Below are positions 9,012 through 17,389 of a stretch of DNA of 64,000 nt, piece after piece (position 1 is the stretch's first letter; each line of letters opens with the position of its first letter). Where the stretch lies: positions 2,046,001-2,110,000 of the forward strand of contig OZ247499.1 in NCBI GenBank assembly GCA_965233625.1, read 5' to 3'. Below the pieces are notes generated by a model. It was not told the DNA's origin. It worked only from the letters and a program-made list of their open reading frames with translations, and did no database searches. This DNA is from G965233625 sp965233625 (GTDB lineage: Bacteria > Planctomycetota > Planctomycetia > Pirellulales > Pirellulaceae). The position numbers were made by a program, and so were the translations under genes.

Positions 9012-11183
9012 TTATGGAAGCCAGTGGAAGGTGTTGCGAAGCAGACACCAGCGGCGCGTCCTTTGTTTGATTCCGTGGCCATGCACCCAGTACGCTCGCA
9101 GGCGGTCCAGTGATCCATCCATCCGTTCGAAATCGAGCCAACGGTTGAGAAACTGAAGCCACGCGGTATCCGAAAGCCGAACCGCCAGGCCAACAGGCCG
9201 CTTCAAGGCAGGCTCCGGTACAACCACCGTGTAATCGGGATGCAGGACGGTCCACGCCGCGCCTTCTTCAGCCGACATCAGAAACCCGTCCAGACGATTA
9301 TCCGTTGCTTCGAACGAACTGCGTACCGAATCAACCAGAATCACATTAGCCTCTGGCAGATGACGCCTGGCAGCGGCTGCAACATCGCTGTGTGCAACCC
9401 CCAGACGCATTCCCTGAAAGTTGCCTGGGGTATCCCAGCGGGCGACAGTCCGGCGCCGGTGGTCTTTCACCACAATTCCAATAGTCGCAGTCTGATACGG
9501 TGCTGTGAATCCGGCGTGTAAAAGGCGTTCAGTGGTCATCATCAGCCCGCCGGTGGCTAGATCTATCTCTCCCGAATTAAGCTGCTCAACGACCGTGTCA
9601 TATTTGTACGGCACAAACTCCAGCTGGACATCAAGGCTTGCAGCGAGCCTATGCATCAGTTCAACGTCCAACCCGGCAAGGTGTCCGTTGTGGTTGAAGT
9701 AGCAATACGGCAGATGATCCGCATGGTAGCCGACCCGCAGCGTTCGGGTTTCCCGGACCCGCTCAAGCGTTGTTTCGTAGCTGAGTGGCTTAGGTTGCGT
9801 TTCAACACGCGATCTTGCCACCTCGACTTTTTCGTGCGGGTCCTGGACTTCGAGAGAAAGAAGGCGATCGTCCAGGTCATACTCGATCGCCGTTGACTTA
9901 AGATACCAGCGGCTGACAATGCCCGTCACTGCAAGGCAAATGACGGTGGTAACAACGGCGGTTGCTAGCAGGCGCCATTGCATTTTCAGACGCCGCCTTT
10001 GCGCTGAAATCACAATTAAAGTAAATGCCATTAAGTGCATTACACCCACGACATCGGCAAGGCGGGTTGTGATGAATCCCGGCAGAATGAAGAACGCCAG
10101 AAGGTCCTGCGGAAGCCGGTTCTGGTCCAGCAGGTACGGGATCGTCACAAGGGGGCTACCAAAACTTGAGGCGGTTCCCATCACCGCAGTGGCCAGCGTA
10201 TCAGCGATGCTGAGACTGCTCCCGGTGTACCATGCCGCGAAGGGGATAAAGACCAATGGCAGGATCTTTCCTACATGAGGAAAGGAATAAGCCAGCGGTG
10301 TGACGATCCCAACACTCATATCATCCCCGGCGTCCGTTGCCCCTTCATGCTCTACGAGCAACGCTTCGCACTTTGTCATAATCTGCGGCAGTACGATCAG
10401 CAGTTTGCCCGTTGCGAAGGCCAGTAGCATTGGCTCCTGCGAAGCTCTCATAACATCACGGTAGCGAAGCCCTGTGAGTCCGCTGATGAGTAAAGGCAAA
10501 ATGCAGAATGCGGCAACCGCGCAGATGATCGCAAACATGATCAGATAGGCCTGGAGCTTCGATAGCTCCTCAATCCGTAGCGTCCCAGCCGCTGCCGCGG
10601 TGAGCGCAAACAACCCGAACGGCGCAAGCTTCGCCAGGAACAGATTGATTTGCACGAATGCTGCCGCGCATTGTTCGAAGAATTTCAACACCGGCTCGCT
10701 GCCCGGAACCGCCGCCATCGCGCAGCCGAAGAACAGGCAGAACACGACAACCGCCGGCACGTTTCCTTCCGCAAGTGACTTAAAAAAGTTGGCGGGAATA
10801 AAACTCAGCAACAGGTTGTTTCCAGCATCCGCTTCCGGCAGATTCTCGCTGTAGAAATAAGCGCCGGAAGTCGGTGGCAGGATGTTGGGAATAAGCACCA
10901 CCAGCAGTATGCCAATTACCCACAGAGCCAGTGTTACGATAATCGCGCACAGCCCCAGGCGTCGTGCTTTCGCCGGATTAACCTGCCCCAGCTTGGCGAC
11001 AAGCGTTAGCGTCAGGTACGGCAGCACCGTCATTTGCAACAGCTGAACGTAAGCCTCTCCGGGAACTTGAAAGATGGTGCAGTAATCGCCAAACAGAAGT
11101 CCAGCAGCGACACCAAGAATCAGCCCAATGGCGATCCACAACCCCATCGGCAAGGGTCGTCCAGGTTTGTTTGAATGCGTCAC
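9012..11183 (-). CDS. SLC1-type (Na+/dicarboxylate) symporter fused to a periplasmic solute-binding domain
   Basis: 723 residues. Residues about 13-405 are a DAACS/SLC1-type symporter: repeated membrane helices, the serine/glycine-rich hairpin segment GTASSFGSPLVTIPYLLDQN and a conserved ITTRLADVVGVMHLMAF helix. An extra membrane helix (about 400-420) would move the C-terminus to the periplasm. Residues about 479-697 are a family-3 solute-binding domain (RTLRVGYHADHLPYC; GHLAGLDVELMHRLAASL; LNSGEIDLATGGLMMT). Such binding domains usually serve ABC importers or sensors and recognise polar amino acids. The fusion suggests binding-protein-assisted uptake or substrate sensing by the symporter. 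No ABC partner genes lie nearby. Confidence 0.88.
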   Translation of the reverse strand: MTHSNKPGRPLPMGLWIAIGLILGVAAGLLFGDYCTIFQVPGEAYVQLLQMTVLPYLTLTLVAKLGQVNPAKARRLGLCAIIVTLALWVIGILLVVLIPNILPPTSGAYFYSENLPEADAGNNLLLSFIPANFFKSLAEGNVPAVVVFCLFFGCAMAAVPGSEPVLKFFEQCAAAFVQINLFLAKLAPFGLFALTAAAAGTLRIEELSKLQAYLIMFAIICAVAAFCILPLLISGLTGLRYRDVMRASQEPMLLAFATGKLLIVLPQIMTKCEALLVEHEGATDAGDDMSVGIVTPLAYSFPHVGKILPLVFIPFAAWYTGSSLSIADTLATAVMGTASSFGSPLVTIPYLLDQNRLPQDLLAFFILPGFITTRLADVVGVMHLMAFTLIVISAQRRRLKMQWRLLATAVVTTVICLAVTGIVSRWYLKSTAIEYDLDDRLLSLEVQDPHEKVEVARSRVETQPKPLSYETTLERVRETRTLRVGYHADHLPYCYFNHNGHLAGLDVELMHRLAASLDVQLEFVPYKYDTVVEQLNSGEIDLATGGLMMTTERLLHAGFTAPYQTATIGIVVKDHRRRTVARWDTPGNFQGMRLGVAHSDVAAAARRHLPEANVILVDSVRSSFEATDNRLDGFLMSAEEGAAWTVLHPDYTVVVPEPALKRPVGLAVRLSDTAWLQFLNRWLDFERMDGSLDRLRAYWVHGHGIKQRTRRWCLLRNTFHWLP

Positions 11184-11238
11184 CTGAGATGCACCTACAC
11201 ATTTCCCCGCCGACTGAAAGCTGCATCAGCTTCCGTTG

Positions 11239-11268
11239 TGAAAACGCACAAAAGACAAAGCGTTTTCA
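11239..11268. promoter_or_regulatory. Perfect inverted repeat upstream of the symporter fusion gene (operator candidate)
   Basis: TGAAAACGC (11239-11247) and GCGTTTTCA (11260-11268) are perfect 9-nt arms separated by 12 nt. The site ends 55 nt upstream of the symporter ATG on the minus strand and 120 nt after the previous gene's stop. The position suits an operator for a dimeric regulator; it could also form a hairpin terminator for the upstream gene, but no T-run follows on the minus strand. Confidence 0.5.
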
Positions 11269-11388
11269 GCCACAAAACGGAAAGGTCATGGTGCAGGTAT
11301 CAGTAACTCACGGGTGCAATATGCAGGAAGCTTCAGCCGTATTCAATGACCCAGGCTACAGAGCGTTGCAGATCGGGGTGTTACTCAA

Positions 11389-12720
11389 TCACCAACCGCG
11401 AACTGTCACAGTTGCAACGCGTCCAGCTGGATTCGCTGGCATAAGGGGGCGTGGCTTTACAAGGCCAACGACGTTGAGTGATACACAATGCAACGAGCCA
11501 CCTTCGGGAATCAGACCAGAGGCATTGATAGGCGCGATCCGCACCTGCGGCAGCAGACGCCGGTAGCATGCCAACGCCTGCTGGAACCGCACCGGGTCGC
11601 CGCCGCGATAATAGGGCACCGCCAGTACGGAGTTGGCGTAGATACAATTTGTATAGGTCCGCCAGACGCCATCGTCTTTGCGGCCCATCGGAATCCGCTC
11701 GACCCGCAAGGGCCCCACCAGCGTTCGAATGGATGCTAACCGTTTGGCGTTACGATCCAGAATTGCGGCGTTTTCTGCATCTTCGTCGGGGCTGTACTGC
11801 CCGACCACCACGGTATCTGGCGCCGTGAAAGTTGCAAACATATCGACGTGGCCCGTTGGTTCGCCCACCAGTCGTTCCAGCACAACCACCTTTTCCGCAC
11901 CAGTGCGATCCTTTAACTGCTGGATAACCTCTTTCCGCGAGATTCCCAGCGGGATGTTTTCCTGGACCGTGGCCTGGGTTGTCAGCACAAGGCCCAGCCC
12001 GTTACTGAGCAGGTTGCCCCCACACAAAGAAATGGCGGCGGTATCGCAAGGCGTGCTACTCCAATTCGCCAGGTATTGAGGAACCTGGTCGTCCTGCGCC
12101 CGGCCGTTGCCGTAGATCCAGTCAATCATGCGGAAGCTATCACCGTCGCGCAATAGCGTAGGACCGTAATCCCGCACCCACCGGGAATCGTGAGGCGCCT
12201 GCACCAGCTGAATGTTCTCCAGCGAATCGATGCGCTGCCGAAGAGCAATCTCCAAAGTCGCCCGCGCCTCGGGAGTGGAATACAAAACGATCACGCGGAT
12301 CGAACGGTGAGTCTCCTGGGCAATCTGGGCAATCGTGTTCGCGTAAGAAATCGTCAGGGCGCCGGCACTGAGCACGAGAGCATGTTGCTTCTCAAACTCA
12401 GCCGGCATGCGAAGCGGCCCCTGAACGGGTGCAACTTCCTGAACCGGCATAGGCGGCGGTTCATGGAACGGCTCTGGCAGCACGGTCTCGTACGACGTAA
12501 CGCTTGCCAGGTTTTCCGCCTCAACTACTCCTGGCCAGATAACGAAGCACACTAGCGCGAACAACAGCCAATGTTGCGTTGACTTCTTACCCGGACCGGG
12601 TGACAAAGAAAATCGGCGCCATCGCTTTTCTGCAACGGTTACCGCAACAACCGTTTGTCCGCGCGCAGCACTCACCGGGAAGAGAGAGAACGACAACATA
12701 CACCAACCCTTATCAGACAC
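11389..12720 (-). CDS. Exported agmatine-deiminase / peptidyl-arginine-deiminase family protein
   Basis: Up to 443 residues. Motifs follow the PAD_porph/AguA family in order: SRWVRDYGPTLLRDGD, DWIYGNGRAQDD, LCGGNLLSNG, GEPTGHVDMFATF, and the C-terminal IPEGGSLHCVSLN, whose cysteine matches the nucleophile of agmatine deiminase. The reaction would hydrolyse a guanidino group to ureido plus ammonia. Agmatine deiminases are usually cytosolic, but a hydrophobic segment (HWLLFALVCFVIWPGVVEAEN) ahead of the catalytic domain indicates export or anchoring. The longest frame starts with GTG at 12720; ATG at 12699, with AAGG upstream, is equally possible. Substrate (agmatine or protein arginine) cannot be told from sequence. 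Confidence 0.88.
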   Translation of the reverse strand: MSDKGWCMLSFSLFPVSAARGQTVVAVTVAEKRWRRFSLSPGPGKKSTQHWLLFALVCFVIWPGVVEAENLASVTSYETVLPEPFHEPPPMPVQEVAPVQGPLRMPAEFEKQHALVLSAGALTISYANTIAQIAQETHRSIRVIVLYSTPEARATLEIALRQRIDSLENIQLVQAPHDSRWVRDYGPTLLRDGDSFRMIDWIYGNGRAQDDQVPQYLANWSSTPCDTAAISLCGGNLLSNGLGLVLTTQATVQENIPLGISRKEVIQQLKDRTGAEKVVVLERLVGEPTGHVDMFATFTAPDTVVVGQYSPDEDAENAAILDRNAKRLASIRTLVGPLRVERIPMGRKDDGVWRTYTNCIYANSVLAVPYYRGGDPVRFQQALACYRRLLPQVRIAPINASGLIPEGGSLHCVSLNVVGLVKPRPLMPANPAGRVATVTVRGW

Positions 12721-13164
12721 GGGCCGAACGCAATACGAACGTGTGCAGCTATCCGTTCGTGATGGTGATTGTGGGTAGAGTCAATTGGCCCGGTGGAGCA
12801 AATTGAGCTTGGTGGCTTGGAGGCGAAAGTAACCTTGTGGCTTCCGACCCCACGTTCGGCACATCTACGAATGAACGGATTTTTTTATAGCTTCAGAAAC
12901 CGCCATGTCAATATTCAAAGGCTTCGCTTTGTAAATGACGCCATACTTCCGAGGTGATCCTCCGGCTGCGAAAACCTTGTCGATTGTTCGCAGTTTCGCG
13001 ACCCGCCTAGACAATCGCTGCAACAGCGTGCGTGATTGACCACAATTCAGCCAGACTTGACCCTGCAAGGTCCATGTAAACTTGATGTTGGTCCTTAACC
13101 CTGCATAATTAGAGCTGCATCCTACCCTCACGCCCCGCCGCACAACCTGCCTGCCGAGTTCGCA
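12721..13164. other. 444-nt divergent intergenic region with a possible small remnant ORF
   Basis: This region separates the deiminase (minus) from the cytochrome/DUF1549 gene (plus). On the minus strand a 92-codon frame runs 13143-12865; its last 75 codons (for example LRTIDKVFAAGGSPRKYGVI) read like protein, but I cannot assign a family, the N-terminus is poor and a plus-strand promoter candidate overlaps it. It may be a decayed gene or chance. The rest of the region shows nothing recognisable. Confidence 0.4.
13082..13109 (+). promoter_or_regulatory. Candidate sigma70-type promoter for the cytochrome/DUF1549 gene
   Basis: TTGATG (13082-13087), a 16-nt spacer, then CATAAT (13104-13109): four of six and five of six matches to the -35 and -10 consensus. 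Transcription would begin near 13116, about 50 nt before the ATG at 13165. Confidence 0.45.
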
Positions 13165-15957
13165 ATGAGACGAGTCCCTGCGCTGTTTGCTGCCCTGTTG
13201 TCGACACTCTCAGTCGGATTGCTTCACGCCGCAGAGGACAAAGGGGGCATTGAATTCTTCGAGAACAAGATCCGCCCCGTCCTGGTCAAACACTGTTACC
13301 ATTGTCATTCAGCCGCGGCATTGAAAGAGAAGAAACTCCAGGGCGGACTCCTGCTCGACACCCGCGCCGGCATTCGCGCTGGCGGAGACAGCGGCCCGGC
13401 AGTGGTTCCAGACAAACCAGACGAAAGCCTGCTGATCAGTTCGCTTAAGCAGGAAGACTTCGAAATGCCACCCGAAGGAAAGCTGCCAGATGCGGTGATC
13501 GCAGACTTCGTCAAATGGGTGGAGATGGGTGCTCCCGATCCGCGTGAGGGCGGCGTCAAGCTGACAAAACCCGCGCCGGTTGAGAAGGCGGATCACTGGG
13601 CCTTTCATCCGCCCAAGGCAACAGCACCACCCGCAGTCCGCCGCCGTGACTGGCCCAGGCAGCCAATCGACAATTTCATCTTAGCGAGGATGGAAGCGAA
13701 CAACCTTAACCCCGTCGGCCTGGCGGAACCCCGCGTGCTGGTGCGGCGTATCTACTTCGATCTGATTGGCCTGCCTCCCACACCAGAGCAGGTGGACCAG
13801 TTCGTTTCCGCCGCGGAGCAGAACCGGCAGCAAGCTGTTATCAGTCTTGTGGACGAACTGCTGCGGTCCCCGCACTACGGCGAGCGTTGGGGACGTCACT
13901 GGCTGGATGTCGCCCGGTACGCAGAAGATCAGGCCCACACCTTCGGCGTTAAGAGGCGCGAAAACGCCCATCAATATCGTGACTGGGTCATTCGCGCCTT
14001 CAACGACGACATGCCGTTCAAACAGTTCATCAGGCTGCAGCTTGCTGGCGATCTGATGGATCACCCAGATCGTTTCACGCGATTTGCCGGGCTGGGATTC
14101 CTGGGACTCGGCGCCCAGTACTACAAGAACTCAGACAAAGCGCAAGCGTTAGCGGATGAACTGGATGACGCCGTCGACACGCTTACACGCGGATTTCTGG
14201 GTTTAACGGTTTCGTGTGCACGCTGCCACGATCACAAGTTTGATCCGGTTTCCAGCGCCGACTATTACGCGCTGGCCGGCATATTCAATGGCCGCAGTTA
14301 TAGCGAAGCCCCGCTCGTTGACGACGCAACGGTCGAGGTGTACCGCAAAGCACAGAAACGTGTTGACGATAAGAACAACGAAATCCGCGACTGGCTCAAG
14401 GAAACAGGAGTACGTACAGGCAAGTCGCGTTTTCCCGAAATCGCCCGGTACTTCGTAGCTGCCTGGCGGATGAGTGTGCTCAAGTCACAGGACATCAAAT
14501 TCAAGGAGGAGGATGTTGCGGAGCAGGAAAAACTGCATCCCTACTACATCCGCAGATTCCGTGAATTCGTCGCCAATGAAGGCGAGGCGGTCAAGAGATT
14601 CCCCGAACTCAAGCCCTGGTACGAAGAAACCACCAAGCAGGACGGTGTTACCGCATACGACCAGACCCGCGTCCCGGAGACCATCTCCAGATTGGCCGCG
14701 GAACTGCAGAAGTCAGCAGAAGAAGCCCTTCAACGTGACGAGCAGCTCGATCGCGAACACGCACGTGCACTCGCCGCTGCCGCGGACGATAACGAGCGGA
14801 AGAAGATCAAACGACCGCAACTCGATAAAGACCAGCAGCGCATCCTTCGCAACTTCCTGACAGACGGTCGCGGGCCGCTGTTCGCCAACGAGGGTGAAGT
14901 TGAACGCAGATTCCTGGCGGAAGCCGGGAAGCAGCAACTGACCGCAATGCGCGACGAAGTCAAAAAGCTCCAGGCGCTGACTCCACCGAAATATCCCGTC
15001 GCCCACGTTATACGCGGCGGCGGCAAAACGATGCCCATTTACATCCGTGGCAACCCGGCGAACCCTGGTCCGCTTGTCGCCAAAAGTTTTCTGCAAGTCT
15101 TCAGCGATACTCCCCGGCCGACTGAACCAGAAGAGGCAAAGAACCACGCCTACAACCGTCTCGACCTTGCCGGTGATATTGCTTCGGATGAAAACCCGTT
15201 GACGGCCCGCGTGATCGTCAATCGTGTCTGGCAGTGGCACTTCGGACGGGGACTAGTCCGTTCGGCAAGCAACTTCGGCATGGCAGGCGAAGCGCCGTCG
15301 CACCCGCAACTTCTGGACGACCTGACCTTGCGGTTTGTTGAGAACGGCTGGTCGTTGAAGTGGCTGCATCGCCAGATCATGACATCCACAACGTATCAAT
15401 TGTCCAGCCGCATCGATCCAGGGAACATCGACATTGACGCCGGGAATCAGTACCTCTGGCGGTTTCCGCGACGACGGCTGGATGTCGAATCGTGGAGAGA
15501 TGCACTGCTGGCCGTCTCCGGAAAACTGGACCGAACGCCTGGTGGTCCGACCTTCGAACTAAAGAACAACAGTACGCGCCGGACGGTGTATGCCAAAATA
15601 AGCCGGCATGAACTGGACGGGCTACTTAGGTTGTTTGACTTCCCTGATGCCAACGTTTCTGCTGCGAAACGGACAGAAACCACCGTGCCCCAGCAGCAAC
15701 TGTTTGTTCTCAACAGCCCGTTCTTCATCGAACAGGCAAAGGCGTTTTCCCGTCGCGTAAACGATGCGGCGGACGATGACGCCGGACGGATTCAAGCCGC
15801 CTACCGCCTGGCGTTCGGCCGTAATCCTACGGAAGAAGAACTGGATGTTGCCAAGCAGTTTCTGGCTGTGGAGCACGACAAGCAGGATCGACTCTCGCGC
15901 TGGGAGCAACTTGCCCAGGCGCTGCTGGCCACCAACGAATTCCTTTACATCGATTGA
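13165..15957 (+). CDS. PSCyt1-DUF1549-DUF1553 exported cytochrome-type protein
   Basis: 930 residues with a signal peptide (about 1-22, ending LLHAAED). A planctomycete-type cytochrome c motif CYHCH lies at 44-48 (haem attachment CxxCH). A DUF1549 region follows at about 165-370 (HYGERWGRHWLDVARYAED; GLTVSCARCHDHKFDPV, a second CxxCH), then a helical, charged middle, and DUF1553 at about 670-900 (ARVIVNRVWQWHFGRGLVRS; WSLKWLHRQIMTSTTYQLSS). This architecture is highly expanded in planctomycetes; the biochemical role is unknown, with polysaccharide oxidation or degradation suggested because such genes often sit near sulfatases. It lies 7 nt before the DUF1501 gene, its usual partner. Confidence 0.93.
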   Translation: MRRVPALFAALLSTLSVGLLHAAEDKGGIEFFENKIRPVLVKHCYHCHSAAALKEKKLQGGLLLDTRAGIRAGGDSGPAVVPDKPDESLLISSLKQEDFEMPPEGKLPDAVIADFVKWVEMGAPDPREGGVKLTKPAPVEKADHWAFHPPKATAPPAVRRRDWPRQPIDNFILARMEANNLNPVGLAEPRVLVRRIYFDLIGLPPTPEQVDQFVSAAEQNRQQAVISLVDELLRSPHYGERWGRHWLDVARYAEDQAHTFGVKRRENAHQYRDWVIRAFNDDMPFKQFIRLQLAGDLMDHPDRFTRFAGLGFLGLGAQYYKNSDKAQALADELDDAVDTLTRGFLGLTVSCARCHDHKFDPVSSADYYALAGIFNGRSYSEAPLVDDATVEVYRKAQKRVDDKNNEIRDWLKETGVRTGKSRFPEIARYFVAAWRMSVLKSQDIKFKEEDVAEQEKLHPYYIRRFREFVANEGEAVKRFPELKPWYEETTKQDGVTAYDQTRVPETISRLAAELQKSAEEALQRDEQLDREHARALAAAADDNERKKIKRPQLDKDQQRILRNFLTDGRGPLFANEGEVERRFLAEAGKQQLTAMRDEVKKLQALTPPKYPVAHVIRGGGKTMPIYIRGNPANPGPLVAKSFLQVFSDTPRPTEPEEAKNHAYNRLDLAGDIASDENPLTARVIVNRVWQWHFGRGLVRSASNFGMAGEAPSHPQLLDDLTLRFVENGWSLKWLHRQIMTSTTYQLSSRIDPGNIDIDAGNQYLWRFPRRRLDVESWRDALLAVSGKLDRTPGGPTFELKNNSTRRTVYAKISRHELDGLLRLFDFPDANVSAAKRTETTVPQQQLFVLNSPFFIEQAKAFSRRVNDAADDDAGRIQAAYRLAFGRNPTEEELDVAKQFLAVEHDKQDRLSRWEQLAQALLATNEFLYID

Positions 15958-15964
15958 GGTCTCC

Positions 15965-17368
15965 ATGAGCACGCACAATTCCCGCACACCCGGAATGGTG
16001 TCCCGCCGCGCGATGCTGGCCCGCACCGGAACCGGCTTGGGTACGCTTGGCCTGATGGGAGTCCTTGCCGACGACGGACTGCTGGCTGCGTCTGCGAAAC
16101 AGGCTGGCCCGCTTTCCCCCAAGGCGCCACACTTTGCTCCCCGCGCCAAACGCATTATTCACCTGTTCATGAATGGTGGCCCGTCGCAGGTTGACACCTT
16201 CGACCCCAAGCCTGAACTGACGAAACGTCACGGCGAGAAGCCTCCGAACGCACTCAAGACAGAACGTCGCACGGGCGGGCTGTTCAAATCTCCCTTTAAG
16301 TTTCGGCGCTGCGGCGAGTCCGGCCTGGAAGTCAGCGAGATATTTCCGGAGGTTGGAAAGTGCATCGATGATATCTGCGTGATCCGCTCAATGCATACCG
16401 ATGTGCCCAATCATGAACCTTCGTTGCTCATGATGACGTGTGGCATCTCGCAGCCGGTGCGGCCCAGCACGGGCAGTTGGCTGTGCTACGGGCTGGGATC
16501 TGAAAACCAGAATCTACCCGGCTTCGTGGTGCTGTGTCCGGGCAAACCGGTCGTCGGACCGCAGTTGTGGAGCAACAGTTTTCTCCCTGGTATCTATCAA
16601 GGTTGTCACATCCACAAGCTGGACCCGGAGAATGTTGTTGCGAACATAAAGAACACCCAGATCACGCCGCGCTCGCAACGGCAGCAACTGGATCTGATCA
16701 ACCAATTGAATCGCCGCCACGCTGCTCAACGAGATGGAGACGCGCAGCTGGAGGCGCGTATTCAGTCCCTGGAAATTGCCTACAGCATGCAAACCGAGGC
16801 GCGGACCGCCTTCAACATCAATGAAGAGTCTAAATCCACGCGTGAACTCTATGGCAACGGCTACTTCGCCGATGCCTGTCTAACAGCCCGGCGGCTCGTC
16901 GAACGGGGTGTCCGCATGGTCCAGCTTTATTACGGTAGCGGACAGCCCTGGGATGATCATGGCAATATCGAAAACGGTCATCGCAGCAAAGGCCAGGGCA
17001 GCGACCAGCCCATCGCCGCGTTGCTACGGGATCTGAAGTCCCGCGGACTTCTGGAAGACACCCTGGTCCTATGGGGCGGAGAATTCGGACGCACGCCCGT
17101 TTCAGAGGGTTCCAGCGGCCGTGACCACAATCACCACGGATTCTCGGTCTGGATGGCTGGCGGCGGTGTGAAGGGCGGAATGGCCTACGGAGCGACCGAC
17201 GACTTCGGCTTCGCGGCGGTTGAGAACAAAGTGCACGTGCACGACCTGCACGCCACCATCCTGCACCTGATGGGGCTGGATCACGAACAACTGACCTACC
17301 GCTACAGCGGCCGCGATTTCCGTCTCACCGACGTGCATGGCCGGGTGATTACCGACATCATCGCGTAG
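15965..17368 (+). CDS. DUF1501 family exported protein
   Basis: 467 residues from the ATG at 15965; the frame is open further upstream but that part overlaps the preceding gene. The N-terminus has a twin-arginine signal (SRRAMLARTGTGLGTLGLMG), implying folded export. Family phrases include IIHLFMNGGPSQVDTFDPKP, NHEPSLLMMTCG, WDDHGNIENGH, TLVLWGGEFGRTP, GRDHNHHGFSVWMAGGGVKGG and ATILHLMGLDHEQLTYRYSG. DUF1501 belongs to the alkaline-phosphatase-like superfamily, but its activity is not established. It follows the DUF1549/DUF1553 gene by 7 nt, so the two are surely co-transcribed, as usual in planctomycetes. Confidence 0.93.
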   Translation: MSTHNSRTPGMVSRRAMLARTGTGLGTLGLMGVLADDGLLAASAKQAGPLSPKAPHFAPRAKRIIHLFMNGGPSQVDTFDPKPELTKRHGEKPPNALKTERRTGGLFKSPFKFRRCGESGLEVSEIFPEVGKCIDDICVIRSMHTDVPNHEPSLLMMTCGISQPVRPSTGSWLCYGLGSENQNLPGFVVLCPGKPVVGPQLWSNSFLPGIYQGCHIHKLDPENVVANIKNTQITPRSQRQQLDLINQLNRRHAAQRDGDAQLEARIQSLEIAYSMQTEARTAFNINEESKSTRELYGNGYFADACLTARRLVERGVRMVQLYYGSGQPWDDHGNIENGHRSKGQGSDQPIAALLRDLKSRGLLEDTLVLWGGEFGRTPVSEGSSGRDHNHHGFSVWMAGGGVKGGMAYGATDDFGFAAVENKVHVHDLHATILHLMGLDHEQLTYRYSGRDFRLTDVHGRVITDIIA

Positions 17369-17389
17369 ACTTTACAACTTCGCTACGTA

